Below, piece by piece: positions 1 through 13,108 of a DNA stretch of 64,000 nucleotides. The notes below the pieces were generated by a model that saw only the letters and a list, made by a program, of their open reading frames with translations, was not told the origin of the DNA and did not search any database. Position numbers and translations under genes: made by a program. This DNA comes from Hippophae tibetana. Lineage: Eukaryota; Streptophyta; Magnoliopsida; Rosales; Elaeagnaceae. Where the stretch lies: positions 19,055,501-19,119,500 of the forward strand of contig CM072803.1 in NCBI GenBank assembly GCA_037013495.1, given 5' to 3'. Position 1 is the first letter of the stretch; each line of letters begins with the position of its first letter.

Positions 1-1650
1 CGTTCTCACAGAGACTATGTTATTAGAAACTAATTTTTAAAATTAAAAAATAAAAATCAATTTTTTTACGTATTTTTATATTTTAAGAAAGTAAAATTAA
101 AAAAAGCTAAAAAAAGAGTAGTAATGAATTAACTCAAATTTGGTAGCTAAGAAGATATATGATAAAATATTTAGAAATAATAATCCAATTTTCTAAACAT
201 GTGAATTACTAAAATTCTCTAATATAATTACCAATCAATTACATAATCAATTGAATCTAACCTAGCATATATAATCACATTCTTGTGTCAATTAAATTAC
301 ATACTACTTATTTAGTTCATCAATTATGGATCACATACGTAAGAATCATACATCTATGCCTAGAAACTAAGCATGTAATATACTTAAGACAAATAATTAA
401 ATAATTCTCTCAAATCTATTTAATTGCTTCTATAAATAAATTGTTGGCTAAATAATCAATAACATAAAATTCAGATTAAATAATATAACTAAATTGAAAT
501 CATAATTGGGAGTAAAATATTATATCATCACATGTAAAAGATAGGGTTTATAAGACCCCTAAATTAATAAATTAGCTAGACATAATTTTACTCACAAAAC
601 TCATATTTTTCATAAAGAAAGACATGAAATTGACAAAGAAAGGAGAAAATAAAAAAATATAATCAATTTCTTATTTATGGGGCAATTAGGGAGTTAAATT
701 AGGCTCAGGTGGAATCTAGACCTTTATATCAACTTCAGGTTAAAGGTTGAGATGAAAAAATAGAAAATTAACAACGCTGGTCAATAAGAATATGACACAT
801 GACATCAGAGATTCATTAGGCAAATCAATGCGTGACATGTGGGGTGGGTGGACTAGTCATGGTCAACTCACGTTGAGTCAACTCACATGGAATCCATGTA
901 GCATGCATCTTCAAATCCCATACTTGCATGCTATCTATGTAGCTTCTTGTGATTAGTCTTGTATGAAAAATTCATAAAGAATCCATAAACTTCCACAAAA
1001 ATATATTTTCACCCAAGCGACTCAAAATACAACTACATGTTCTTTAGGGCAGCTAAACATGGCCTGTGAAAAGTAGTTATTGTAGCAAAGCAAAGTTTCA
1101 AAATTAAAAGAACAAATAAATAATTGAAATAAAGGAAAGCTTAAACTGATCTTGATAGAGTGTGTAAATAGCTAGTCGATTCACCTTTATCGAAGGCGAT
1201 CTAACCAAATGAACCCTTCATAAGTTTATATCTCTCAAATTCTTGAGCTATAAAGGAACAAAAAAACCCGTTGCACATGTACTCTTTTTCAAAAAAAAAT
1301 ATATCTCTTCTCAACATGCCTTAGGATAAAAGGGATGCAATGTTATGCAAATCCTTTACAGTTACCCTGTATAATTCGATCAGAAAATATTTTGGTGATA
1401 TGAAGTCAGGCAACACTACATCTTTCATCTTAGAGATGGTGGCAAGAGCTTCCTATGTGGTCACAAAGTTGTTAAAGAGGTCGTTAAGAAACATGTCACC
1501 AAGATTGATGTTTGTATATTAAGAAACAAAATTTGTTAATCAATCAATAAAATTAAATTCGTGACAAAAGCTACGACATTCGAACATCAGTTCAAAATTA
1601 GAACCAAACTCAAGTGGACTCTTTTTGTGATTTATGTTCTTTTTCTTAGG
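1..1650. other. AT-rich intergenic DNA, no gene seen
   Basis: There is no open reading frame with a recognisable product and no splice-consistent exon chain. The part from about 1000 to 1340 is less AT-rich than the rest and adjoins the gypsy-type relic to its right, so it may be degraded flank or LTR of that element. No terminal repeats were found to prove this. Confidence 0.5.
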
Positions 1651-1674
1651 AGTAGAGCACGACTTATGCACTAC

Positions 1675-2330
1675 CTTGGTTTACAACTTGCCTGACCCAA
1701 GATGGATCATCCTAACAACAGCCAGCCTAATCTTTAAAAGAACATCATCATATGGGATCGGTTTAGCCAAACAATGTTGGAGTTGAGATAGCCTATGCTT
1801 CACCTCATGACTCAAACAAGACACATGGAAGCATGGCCTCTTTAGAATGGCCTTTACTACATTACCCCAAATTGAGGGAATCAAATTACTTCCATCCTTA
1901 GACTCCCAATGACTAGAAACATAAAAATGGAATTGCTTCCAGATCCTATCGTTGTCCAAAAGCTTGACGTTCAAACCTCGATCCTATTTTACCACATGTA
2001 TATTTGTCGAGGGTCCAACGAATTCCATTTTAGGTTAATTCTTCATTGAACTCAGGCATGCCTACGATCATGTCGAGCTCTTTGCCTAGTAAGGTAATAC
2101 ATAGTAGATACCTCCATCCATTGGGGAGTAGTTGATCGAGACTTATTTGAGTATGTCTCATGAAATACCTAATAAAGTTAGGGTGAGGAAACCACAAGCC
2201 CAAAAAGATTGGTCTCTAATAGAAATTTGTTCAACCCTTAGGAGAAATGTAGATGTTGAAGGTTGTCGGACTAGGAATTGGGATTTGGACGGTCTCTGGA
2301 ATGTCGTATGATGCCCTTAGTTTGGTAGCA
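1675..2330 (-). pseudogene. Relic of a gypsy-type transposon gag-like protein (PF04195-like)
   Basis: Reading the minus strand from about 2330 down to 1681, broken frames give a peptide with LDQLLPNGWRYLL, preceded by a hydrophobic segment beginning FPHPNF. Further on comes an open stretch of about 97 codons (1974-1681) containing IWKQFHFYVSSHW, IPSIWG and PIPYDDVLL. The order 'hydrophobic patch - Q-L-x-P-N-x-W-R - W-K-x-x-F-F-V - P-Y-D-E-L-L' is that of the plant 'putative gypsy type transposon' domain found at the N-terminus of some gypsy gag-like proteins. In-frame stops and at least one frame change separate the blocks, so this is a dead copy. No LTRs, integrase or reverse transcriptase were found near it. 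The family assignment rests on remembered motif spacing, not a search. Confidence 0.5.
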
Positions 2331-2730
2331 ACCTTCGGTTTGAACTTGCAAGGCATGGGCTCAGACCTTCATCCCTTAGTTTGATATATAAGTTTTCTTG
2401 TACCTTTTGCTAGTCGAGTATTTTTATGTCATACTTGAGGAACTGTTATGCTGGTCGAGGTAGGGATGAAAATTAGAGTATAGGTTGATAATCGAGATAT
2501 GATTATCGAAGGCATAACAATGGTGACACAAAGACTCGAGCTATGCTATTTGAGTCTTTGCAACCGGAATCAAAGAATGGGGGACTCGATGTTTGGACAT
2601 ATCCTACGTGTTTATGTCAAAGAGTACATCGAATCAATATATATACAATCAAGGTTTAGACCAAATGTAGGTAATGATATGCGAGTTAATTCTTGTAAAG
2701 TTCACGTAGATTCCCTAAGTGAATGATAGG

Positions 2731-5700
2731 TTTATATATACCCTATATATATTCAATGAAACAACCTTAAGTAATCATCATTTATTACTTATTAATGCAT
2801 CTCTTAACCTTTTCTTTCTAAACAAAATACATCCCTAAAAGTATAGAGAATATAATATGTAACATAACAACTACAAAGTTTTTCCAAAGCAAAAGTATTA
2901 TCACATATCTTACCTTTATAAAATATCAAATATATAGTAATTTATACTATTAATAGTAGAAATATATCAAGTAACACACTTAAATATCAAAATACACCCT
3001 GAAGTTTGACCTACGAAAATAGATAATTTATTCCAAAGAGATGTTCTCCTATTAATTGAAAAAATCACAATATTATGACAATAATGACAATCAAGTCATT
3101 TATCTATTTAATTGAGAATTTTAATATGATATGTTATGAGTGAGTTATATAAAAAAATATACTATGTTATATTTTTTTCATAGGAAAATGGTGTGAAAGT
3201 TAACTTAATCATTAGTATTTTATTATTAAAAAAATGTGTTTTTTATATTGTTATTACAAAATATGTCAATAAGGACAAATAGTTAAATTTTTAGTAAAAT
3301 CTACAATAAAATATTATTATTTAATACGTGTCATTAAAATATTATTATGTAAGTTAAGATAAAAATGAAGTTAAAACTTAAAATGAATAAAATAGAGAGA
3401 GAATTGTACAATAAATGTTAGACTTATTATTAAATAATTAAAATGATAACTTTTTTTATTAATGAAATTATGTATAAATGATATGATAAGTTTAATTAAA
3501 AAAACTCAAAAATGGACCTTTTTTTTCTATCTTTCACCCCTTTCTTAGAAGCAACACCATCAAAAACATTATTTTTTAAATTAAAGGATTAAACATCCAA
3601 ATAAGCTAGTATTAAGAATTATTATGGCTATAAATCCTATTTTAATTCATCAAGCACAAATGATCTACCGACACCAGCGTTTAAAAAATAAGGAAATATA
3701 GATGACTCAAGGGTTTTGGTGATCTAAAGCGAAACATAAGAATAAATCTTTAAATATTTTTCATAAATCCAAATCTCATTGGTTGATAAGAGTTAATTAA
3801 TGACACAATTATTTTTTCAAATATAAATAATAAATTAAAAATTGAGCAAATAAAAATGTAAAAGTTACTTTATTATAAAGTAAATGATGAGGAATTGTGA
3901 TATTTTTTAGAAAACTTTTAAATAAAATAAAAGGTTCGAAATTGAATACAATACTACCATATTTGTCTTTGAAATATGAACAAAAGAGTCATACAATCAA
4001 CAAAGTTTTAAATTTTAAGAAGATCAACAGACACATGTAAGAAAAGAGACGAAGAGATGCCTATACAAAAAACTGTTAAACAAATTTTTCTACAATATTT
4101 TTTTTCTTTTTTATTTTGCATAATATCATTTAATAAAAAAAATGTAGATTACTAAATAAATATAATAAGTTGATTTAATCATTTTAAAAATCTAAGATTC
4201 TTCTTAGATAATACAATTAAGAGTCAACAGCTGTTATTTTTTCTTAAATAATAAAACTAAGAATCAACAATTATTATCTTTCTTATTAATTATTAGTTAA
4301 TAATATATAAATTTTTATTTTCACAAATAATATTTATTAACTTAATCTAACAATAATATCAATAAAATATAATTATTTTTAATTAAAAATAAGCATTTCG
4401 TCTATTATTTTAACATCAATAAAAATTTATGTTGTGAAAGTATTGTCATCCTAATAATATATTATTAAATTTTTGTTTCAATAAATTATTTATTTTTGAA
4501 AAATATAAAAATATGCGTTAAAAAATATTCAAACCCTTATAAAATTTGAGATTAAAACAACCACCTTATTCACCTATAACAAGTCTCCCTTGAAAAATAT
4601 CATGATATTCTATGAAATGATTTTCGATTGGTCGCAGTAACAATCATAGGTTACTCTTTCGTAATTGTTTAGAAATTTAAACATCTTTGGTGTGAACAAA
4701 CCACATCCAAATTAACTTAGCATCAACAATTTAAGTAGGATCTAAATTTAGTCTACATGAAAGGTCAATTTATACGTTATTGTACATAGAATCAATAATG
4801 ACATGGAATTGATAGTCATTAGTCCCTTAAGAAATTTATAAATTTTCTTGGTATGTCACTTTCTTAGTACACAAAAGAAGAAGGGCAACAAACCAATTGA
4901 AATTAAGGGATATATAATACAATTTAAATTATCAAAATTGAACTAATTAAACAATTATATAAGTTTAAATCATTACTCTTAGGTTATATTCGTGTGTTTC
5001 GTATTCTATCGTGAGAGAGTCTTTAGACTTCATTTTCAATCTGAAATACGTTAATGAATTTCTTTCGTCTTTCTCAAGTCTCAAATCTAAGACCTAGTCC
5101 TTAAAAATAATTGTTCATGTATTTTAGAGTAATAATTACTATTATCTTTAACTTTTTAATTATTACATAATTTATTTAACATTTTTATTTTTTTATCAAT
5201 TAATTATTAAATTATTAATATTTAAAATATTGATAATTATCTTTAAAGGTTATTTAAAATATTAATTCAATGTAAATTGTTTTTTGTTAATAATAACAAT
5301 GCTATAGTTTTGGTTAAAATAAAATTTAATAATATTTATTTTTAATATTTTAATAAATTATGTATTTAAACATGTGTTTATTATTGGTATAATTTAAATT
5401 TGTAGTTGTTCAACTTTCATAATTTCATAATCAATTATATTATTGTGATTGTTTACTTTCTTTTCTTATATTTTAAAATTTTATTGTAGTATAAAACTTA
5501 TGCTAAGTAAAGAGGTGTAATTATAAAATAATATATATTTTAATAACACGAAAATTATTAGAACATATTAAAAAAATTAAATTCGAATCATTATATTTAA
5601 ATAGAAATAAGTATAATATGAGAGTGCATTGAGACAAGGAAACAAGTGACAACTCTAAGAATTAGTCTTCAACCCACCCATAACACTTTATGCCATTGGA

Positions 5701-7200
5701 CATAGGTTCCATCCAAAACGTTTTGTTGAAATTTATGCAATAAATTATTTTTTAAAAGTCAACATATGCTATTAAAATTTCAGCAAAAAATACATGATAT
5801 TATTATTATTATAAACTTGGAAGAAATTTCAAATTGGTAAAATTTGTGTAATCTGAATATATTTTTTCGATAATAATGTATTCTTAATTTCTGTTAATAT
5901 TTCTCATTCATGACGTATTTATACGTTTTGAAATCAATTTCAGAACAATTTTAATAATCATGATTTGGGAAAGGAAAGTTATGCCTTATATGCGGAATGT
6001 AACTTTCAGATCACTATTTGTTCGATGAGTAATTTATATGACATTATTAGAACACAAAAACCAGTGAGTTGTATATATTTATGATATTTGATTAAAATTT
6101 ATTAAAATTTTAAATACATTATTAAGATGGGTAATCATTTAATTAATATTTTTTTAGAAAAAATAAAATTTGATGGATATGCATGTTATACATTAATAAA
6201 ATTATAAAAATATCATTGAATTATTGTATTTGTTTCATTTATACCTTTAAACTATTCTCCTCTGGTTTATACCACTCAACTCATAAAAAGTTTTATTTTT
6301 ATTATTTCGTTAGTTTCTATCTATTGACGTCACATATCTATAATAAATCTAGAATAACTTAAATAATTAAACAATATATTTAAAATAACACACAAAATTT
6401 GAGAGTTGATCAATATAAACAAAATAAATATAATAATTTTGTATTTTTTTAAGTTTATCTTATAAAAAAAGTATTATAAAATGATCCTTAAAAAAATTTG
6501 CCCATAAACACAAAGTAGGTGGTTAGTGGTATTATAAATAGAGATGTATCTGAGCAAAAAAGTGGTAATAAAAGAAGAGCACTAGTGAAGTATTCCACAT
6601 GTCAAATAAATAAAAATGTATTTTATCTTCATTTATCCAATTTATTCAAGATTATTCAATATTAACTCATATTTACTACTCATGGGTATTCATTTTCTCC
6701 AAGAAATGTTCCCATTTTCAAAACCTTGAGTCTTCTTTTGGATTTGGTTCTTAAGGGCAGAGTTGGATGGAATAGGCATTCTTGAAATCCTGCTTTATAC
6801 GTATGGTTTCATTTTCATCACCTACAAATATTTACACCTTCTTTTCATTATAAATCTCTATTCTAAAATCCAAATACATCATAAACTAAACATATCTCAC
6901 AGCAATAAGCAAGAAAATTAGTCCCATACATATTTTTTTTCACATCATTTCAAACTTTCTACTGTTCAAATAGACTATATATAGTTGAATTATAAACTCA
7001 TTGGTTAATCCCAAATAAATATTAGGAATCTTCTGGTAACTTTATTCTCGTAGTAAAAGGATCGGAATTAAATCTTGCAAAAAAATATGAACATTATCTT
7101 TTCAAATTAATAATTATTATTATATTAACAAGACATTTTAGTAAATTAATTATTTTTATTCAAAATTTAGAATAAGTTAACACAATTAAAAACAATTTAA
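2731..7200. other. AT-rich intergenic DNA upstream of the MYB gene
   Basis: Very AT-rich sequence with many poly(A), poly(T) and AT runs and stops in every frame. No coding exon, tRNA-like fold or clear terminal repeat was recognised. The segment nearest the MYB gene may carry distal regulatory sequence, but no specific site can be argued. Confidence 0.5.
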
Positions 7201-7720
7201 TTTCAATTCATCTCCTTTAATATTCCCTCAATTTCCAATTTCTTTCGGATTTTGTACATGTGGCCAAACAAGTCAAGTAATTACCTCTCTATTTCCAAAT
7301 CCCTATCATAATCCTGTATTCCTGTTCAACTAATTGGGAGCATCAAGTTGCATCAGGACCGTTCACTAATGATGGAAGATAACGTAAGATGGGCCCTTGG
7401 CTGACTTGAATGAATCCTCCTCTTTTTTATAAAAAATAAATAAATAAATAAACAAAACCATATCTGCAAAATGAAATAATATAAATTCAAAACAAAGTCT
7501 CTCATTCAAACTCTTGAATATGACTTCTCTCTTTGAGGCTCTTCCTCCTCTTAATATGATTTTCAATCAGACTTCTATTTCATTTTCTTAACCTCCTCCT
7601 CTTTTTCTTTCTTCCAAATTATAACATCCCACCTTTTCAAATCCACATCAATTCTTCAAAACTTTGCCTCTATTTTTTTATAAGGGCTCTTGCCAGCTGT
7701 ACTAGTGGGTTGAATTCCAC
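7201..7720 (+). promoter_or_regulatory. Presumed proximal promoter and 5' UTR of the MYB gene
   Basis: This is the 520 bases before the MYB start codon. It contains an AAAT repeat tract (about 7430-7455) and pyrimidine-rich stretches (about 7560-7640), typical of plant core promoters and leaders. A TTTATAAGG run at about 7676-7684 lies only about 40 bases before the ATG. That is too close to be a confident TATA box, so the transcription start is not assigned. Confidence 0.35.
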
Positions 7721-9244
7721 ATGGGAAGGCATTCTTGTTGCTACAAACAAAAGCTAAGAAAAGGTTTATGGTCTCCTGAGGAAGATGATAAACTCCTGAA
7801 TTATATCACTAAGTATGGACATGGCTGTTGGAGCTCTGTTCCGAAACAAGCAGGTACACTACTTTGTCATCTGTCTCTCTCTCTTTCTGATATTAACGTG
7901 TGGTGTATTTCCAAAAGACAATAAAGATTAACATTTATTTGCACATGTTCTTCTTCTTTTCTTTATATAATGATATTCAATTCAATGTTTACAGGTCTAC
8001 AAAGGTGTGGAAAGAGTTGCAGATTAAGGTGGATAAATTACCTGAGGCCTGACTTGAAAAGAGGACCATTTTCACAGCAGGAAGAGAATTTGATAATAGA
8101 ATTGCATACAGTTCTTGGAAACAGGTATTCTTACTTGGGTTTTGTCTCAAAAGAGTACTTTCTTTCTTTTTCTTCTGGGCTCTAGAGACTTGAGTTCTTT
8201 TGTTTTTATCTCTGCTACTTCATTAGATGGTCCCAGATTGCAGCTCAGTTACCTGGAAGAACAGATAATGAGATAAAGAATTTGTGGAATTCTTGCATTA
8301 AGAAGAAGCTTAGGCAAAGAGGCATTGACCCAAATACTCACAAGACACTTTCAGAGGTTGAAAATGACAAAGAGAAGAAGCAGTCCGCTACCAATAAAAA
8401 CAATGAGCACAAAGCTTCACTTGGTTCAAATGAACTAAATCTCAGTGAGACAGTGAATTCCAACACAATAGAAGCTTCTTCCAGTCCCAAAATTAAGAGC
8501 AATAATGAAAGCAACAGTTTAACAGTTTCTCCTACAACCCATCATGAGTTCTTTCTAGACAGATCAGGGACCTCATATGAAAGCTCAAAAACTAATTGCA
8601 AACCTTCTGATTTAGCTGGGTATTTCACTTTTCAGAATTCAAATTATGGTTCTAATATGGGGCTTGAAGTGAATCAAAATACAAGTTTCTGCTTCATTCA
8701 CAATTCAAGGCCTCCTGAAATGTCATCTGAGTTCAATTCTAATATGACACCAACATTTTTTCCATCTATATCAAACTCAATCTTTGCAACTCAACGTGTA
8801 AACCCTTCCACAAGTCTTCTGTCTGAAAACCCATCAACAATTTGTGATGTTAATGGAGTACAAAACTGGGAAGCCAACAGCAATGGAAACACTAGTATGG
8901 TTGAACTAGAAAGCAACAGTAGTTTCTTTGAGAACACAACTAGTTCTTACTCATGGGCACTCCCAGTCACTGTAAAATCTGACAAAGAAGTGCAAGTCAA
9001 TCCACTTGAAGGTGACCCAGAAGACATTAAATGGTCAGAATATCTCCACTACCCATATTTTATGGGAAACCAAAGTTCCCAGCCAATGTACAGTAATGTG
9101 AAATTACCAGAAACAAACCTTTTAACAAATGGGTCAAGTGACATTTGGCATCAGAACCAACATCGGCAACAAGCTTTACAAGGTTCAGAACTATATACAA
9201 AGGATCTGCAGAGACTTTCTGTAGCTTTTGGACAAACTCTTTAG
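7721..9244 (+). CDS. R2R3-MYB transcription factor, MYB61/MYB86 type
   Basis: A nuclear DNA-binding regulator. Exons: 7721-7853, 7995-8124 and 8227-9244, with GT-AG introns of 141 and 102 bases. Joined, they give 426 residues. The start ATG opens [19 protein letters not shown], the usual N-terminus of this subgroup. R2 covers about residues 14-63 (Trp-spaced helices, with [13 protein letters not shown] across the first intron). R3 covers about 64-115, with Phe replacing the first Trp (GPF) as is normal, then [20 protein letters not shown]. The intron positions, after the R2 Gly (phase 1) and inside the R3 Arg codon (phase 2), are the standard plant R2R3 pattern. [15 protein letters not shown] after R3 points to the MYB50/55/61/86 group. 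The long Ser/Asn-rich C-terminus is typical and ends in a conserved-looking WSEYL segment. Related genes act on secondary wall, mucilage and stomatal traits; the role here is inferred. No breaks are seen. Confidence 0.93.
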
Positions 9245-9344
9245 TCTGTATTAGACATGTGCAGCTTCTACTACTTAAGGGAAGAAAAAAAAGATCTATG
9301 GAGTTTCCACAAGTTATGTTTGAGAAAAATTGAAAAAAGGACAT

Positions 9345-10040
9345 CCTCGGATTTACAGTGTGTGGAGATAGAGAATTCTCTTTTCATTTTTTTTTTTTAT
9401 GTAAATGTGTCTGATACAGAATTTCAACCTCAGGCTTTTGATATTATATGTTTGTGATCTTTCTTTTTTCATTTTAGATTGTAACTTTTTATCACAGACA
9501 TTTTTATATCACATACAATAAAAAAGCATTTTATGGGACTTGAGAAGTGAAGAAAGTGAATTTAAAAGAAAGAACAATATTACTAGTTTTTCTAATATAA
9601 ATTATGAGTTTGAACCAGTATATTTTCACCTTTTTCAATATCTAAAATCTATGGTGATGTCACTAAATCCCCAAAGTGAAATATATCCAAATATTTATGT
9701 GGTATGTAATCCTGAGGTAAAATATATATGCTATTTATTTCTATCAATAATATCCTTTTCAAATTGGAATGTATATACAGTTTAAATACGTAAAATTTAG
9801 GGGCCAATTGTTATCAACAGGTGTCTATCATTGTCTTCTAAACAGATGGATATGATATTCATTTTTTTAACAATCTTAAAGTCACTTATTACACTTTTGA
9901 AATTCATGGCCTGAAGACAAGTAATTGTGTTTGTTTTTGCAGCATAGTTTACTTCATTTTAGAAATGCTGTAAATAACTATATTTTCCCATTTTCCAAGC
10001 AACCATGAAATAATTTCCCAACCAAACAAACAAAAAAAAA
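9345..10040. other. MYB 3' flank, no further gene
   Basis: AT-rich sequence following the MYB coding region. The first 200 bases are probably 3' UTR. Short open frames here have no recognisable product. Confidence 0.45.
9517..9522 (+). terminator. Candidate poly(A) signal of the MYB gene
   Basis: An exact AATAAA hexamer lies 273 bases after the MYB stop, within a T-rich 3' region. Spacing is plausible for a plant 3' UTR; no transcript evidence is available. Confidence 0.45.
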
Positions 10041-10375
10041 ACTACATAAAACCCCACAGAGAACTCTTAACAAACAGCTTGCAAGCAAAGAAAAGAAAAA
10101 TAGAAATTGGGCAAAACCATATATATGAATAGCATAAGACCACTTTTCTTTTGGGTAGTCAAATTATTTACTAAGGTAAAGAAAAATTCGAAATTCCAAC
10201 CATATTAACAAATTAAAAATAAAAAAACCAGAGAACTTTTAACAAACAGTTTGCAAGCAAAGAAAAGTAAAACAGGAATTGGGTAATAACCATATATATG
10301 AATACTGACCTAAAGTATTTTAATTTTGTGGCAGTCACGTTACGTTAACAGGGTAAAGAAAAGGTCGAAATCAAA
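10041..10375. repeat. Diverged tandem duplication, unit about 173 bp
   Basis: Two adjacent copies, about 10041-10200 and 10214-10375, share blocks in the same order: CAGAGAACT..AACAAACAG, TTGCAAGCAAAGAAAAG, AATTGGG, ACCATATATATGAATA, GGTAAAGAAAA and TCGAAAT. The offset between matching blocks is about 173 bases. Copies differ by substitutions and small indels, so the duplication is old. It lies about 800 bases downstream of the MYB gene and does not code for anything visible. Confidence 0.8.
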
Positions 10376-10619
10376 ACAAGGAAATGAGGATATAATTTGA
10401 GAACAACAGTGCATAAGGAGGTGACAAGATTTGTACCATTATCACAAGAGAATACCGTGTGCTATGTCCCCTTTAGTGGACCTAAAGCTTTTTACTACTT
10501 GTGTCCGCAACAGAGGATGGGGTCCTTTTACAGGCCAGATGCTGAAATCTCATGAAATGGGGAAATGGGAGTACTTTTTTTTTCTTCGAACTAAGAAAAT
10601 ATAATAATATTAAAAATTA

Positions 10620-11005
10620 TTTCAAACAACGGCAAGGAGTTGTTGGGGGTAAAACATAACAAAGAATGAAATCCTTAACATTGTTATAAGCAAATCAATT
10701 AATTAGAATATGAATCGCTTCATTTAAATTTTTGAGAATCCAAGAAGCAAAAATCATACTAAAATAAGATAAAAGAAGCTTATCATCGTTGATGATGTTT
10801 TGACACTCCCAGAAGATGATAAAATAATAATGCAAGAACTTCCCCTTCCTGAATAGAATTATCTTAAAAACATTTGATCCAACAACCCAAAAGTTACCAT
10901 TAAAGTCTCTAATAACAGCTGTGCGATAATAATATGATCATGGATAGAAACATCGAAATTAATTTTTGAAGAAACCCTAGGTGGTTTTTTCCATGATAAA
11001 AGTGG
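10620..11005 (-). pseudogene. Relic of a LINE-type RNase H-like domain (RVT_3)
   Basis: On the minus strand, starting near 11000, the broken translation reads KPPRVSSKINFDVSI and then, after a frame change, AVIRDFNGNFWVVGSNVF. The pattern K-P-P-x-G-x-x-K-x-N-F-D followed by A-V-I-R-D-x-x-G is the start of the plant RNase H-like domain that ends many non-LTR retroelement polyproteins. Later codons are degenerate. No upstream reverse transcriptase was found, so it is a short dead 3' fragment. Confidence 0.55.
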
Positions 11006-13095
11006 AGACTACTAGTTATCTTAAATGTTAGAACTATTTAAATTATTTGCACTAAAAAGAACTCTAAAACATGGTGAAAGATCATAGCTAAAAAATATCA
11101 TCTACAGTATGTCTTTTACTTTTTACAAATTGAATAGATTTGTTATAGATGATGCGATAAATCATATAATTATATAATATAGTTTTATTTTTAATTCCTT
11201 CAATAAAAAATATATATTTATCTTTTAATTATATTAAAAATATATATATATATATATTTATATTATAATAAAAATAAATATTTTTTATTTAATAAAAATT
11301 AAAAATAAAATTCTATATATTAAAAAAAATTATCATACAATTTAACTTTGTTATATTTTAAAAAAATGTCACTTATCTTCTCATTTTGTATATGTGGTGG
11401 AATAAGAGGCTTTAAAATATTATTTAATTTTTTACATTTTTTTATTTTGACAATTGATATATATATATATAAGAAAGAATACATATAAAAATACTTTTTT
11501 AAATCTCAATTTTAAAGATATTATTATTAAGAAACCAAAGTCTCACTTCTATCAAAAGTATAATTTTATTGAATTGAATTAAATATGAATTTTTAAATTA
11601 ACATTAGAGTTGGATTCCTGGTTCTCGGATACTCCCGAAGCTTACTCCACGTTAACACTTAGGGTATATTTCGTCTGTTCTTCCCAACAAATGTGGAAGA
11701 AAAGTGTTAAGAAATCAAAGTTTTACATTGAGTAAGAGTTAAAATCCTTAATAATTTATAAATTTATACAATCTTTAACTCTATAAAATATTATTTAATT
11801 AAATTATGCATGAATTTTTAAGAATTATAACAAAAAATATGTAACATTTTATAGTCGCGGATTACGTTGTTATTACACATATAATTAAATTACAAATATA
11901 CCCTTAATTTTATTAAGTGAGTTTGATTAAATTATATAATTGGCCTCTAATTCTATATTTTACAATTAATGAAAATGGTATATATGAAGCTCCGAGAATA
12001 CATTAAATACATATTTTTGAAAAGATGGTGGGCATATTTGCTCTCAATTTCATTATACTAATTCAATTACACATATATTGTTAATTTTATTAATATAGTT
12101 TGATTAAATTATGCATGTGTATTTAATTTTGTTAATTAACGCAATTAATGAAAATGACATATAAGAAACAGAGAACAATATATTAAATACATATTTTTAA
12201 TATTTAATAATTGAAAAATTATGGACATATTTGCAACTTCACTAACACATTCGACGGGGGGGAAAAAAACTTTAAAAGAAAGTCAGAAAATGTTGATAAT
12301 TGTTTTTGGGTCCTCAGTAGGTGAATTTGTCATAAAGAATCTTCTCTGTGTGTATAAAGACATGGGTAAAATTATGCTACATAAAACGAATAAAGATTCA
12401 ATAATCCAATAGTGCTTCTCCATTATGTATAAAGTTGCTCAAGGACGGCTGACTTTTACAATAACTAGCTGGAAAAATAGATAGGGAAAGAATAGAAAAT
12501 GAATTACTGCTTCGTAATCTGCAATTTAATAACAGTAAAAAGTTGAATGACTAGTTCAAATTTAGAGTTTATCCCTAAACTCCTAATTTTATGCCAATGA
12601 AAGTAAAAACTTTTTGATAACCATAGTGGAAAAAGTATAAGGTTGTAGCGGAAAATATCATGATATTTTTTTTAAATTAAATAGTTAAAAGTAATTTATT
12701 TTAATATATGAATGATTTTAGATATTTTTAAAAATATATATATATATATTATTTACTTAATTATAATTGAATATTGAATCTCATAATTTTTATATATTCA
12801 CATAAATATTATACTATAAAATCACAATTATTTACCGCAATTATATAATTGGAATTAGGGATTCTTAGGCTATACATGTCGGTCAAAATATAATAGGATT
12901 TATTGTATTTGTATATTTTAATTAGGATTAAATGTATCATCTTTACTTATACTATTATAATTCAAAAATTGGGTTTGTGTGATTATATCATGCCTTCTGA
13001 TTCAAGTTAAGGATGTATCAGTCTAAGTATATTAATAATATTTACTCCATTATTTCTCAAAAAAAAAAAAAGGTCATTGAATGAAATCGGGTTTT
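11006..13095. other. AT-rich intergenic DNA with AT microsatellites
   Basis: Contains (AT)n runs near 11240-11260, 11458-11471 and 12738-12749, and two partly similar blocks around 11860-12010 and 12050-12200 (shared AATTAAATTACA, TATATGAAG and ATACATTAAATACATATTTTT-like strings), suggesting an old local duplication. A 63-codon open frame at 12221-12412 has no recognisable domain and no splice context. Confidence 0.45.
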
Positions 13096-13108
13096 GGGTC
13101 ATACATAT

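Noticed and set aside
7676..7684. TATA box for the MYB gene
   Set aside because: It lies only about 40 bases from the ATG, leaving almost no leader. Many similar AT words occur nearby.
9060..9344. Antisense open frame over the MYB 3' end
   Set aside because: A shadow of the MYB coding exon with no recognisable domain.
12221..12412. A 63-codon small protein
   Set aside because: No conserved motif, no promoter or splice context and AT-rich surroundings. It is indistinguishable from chance.
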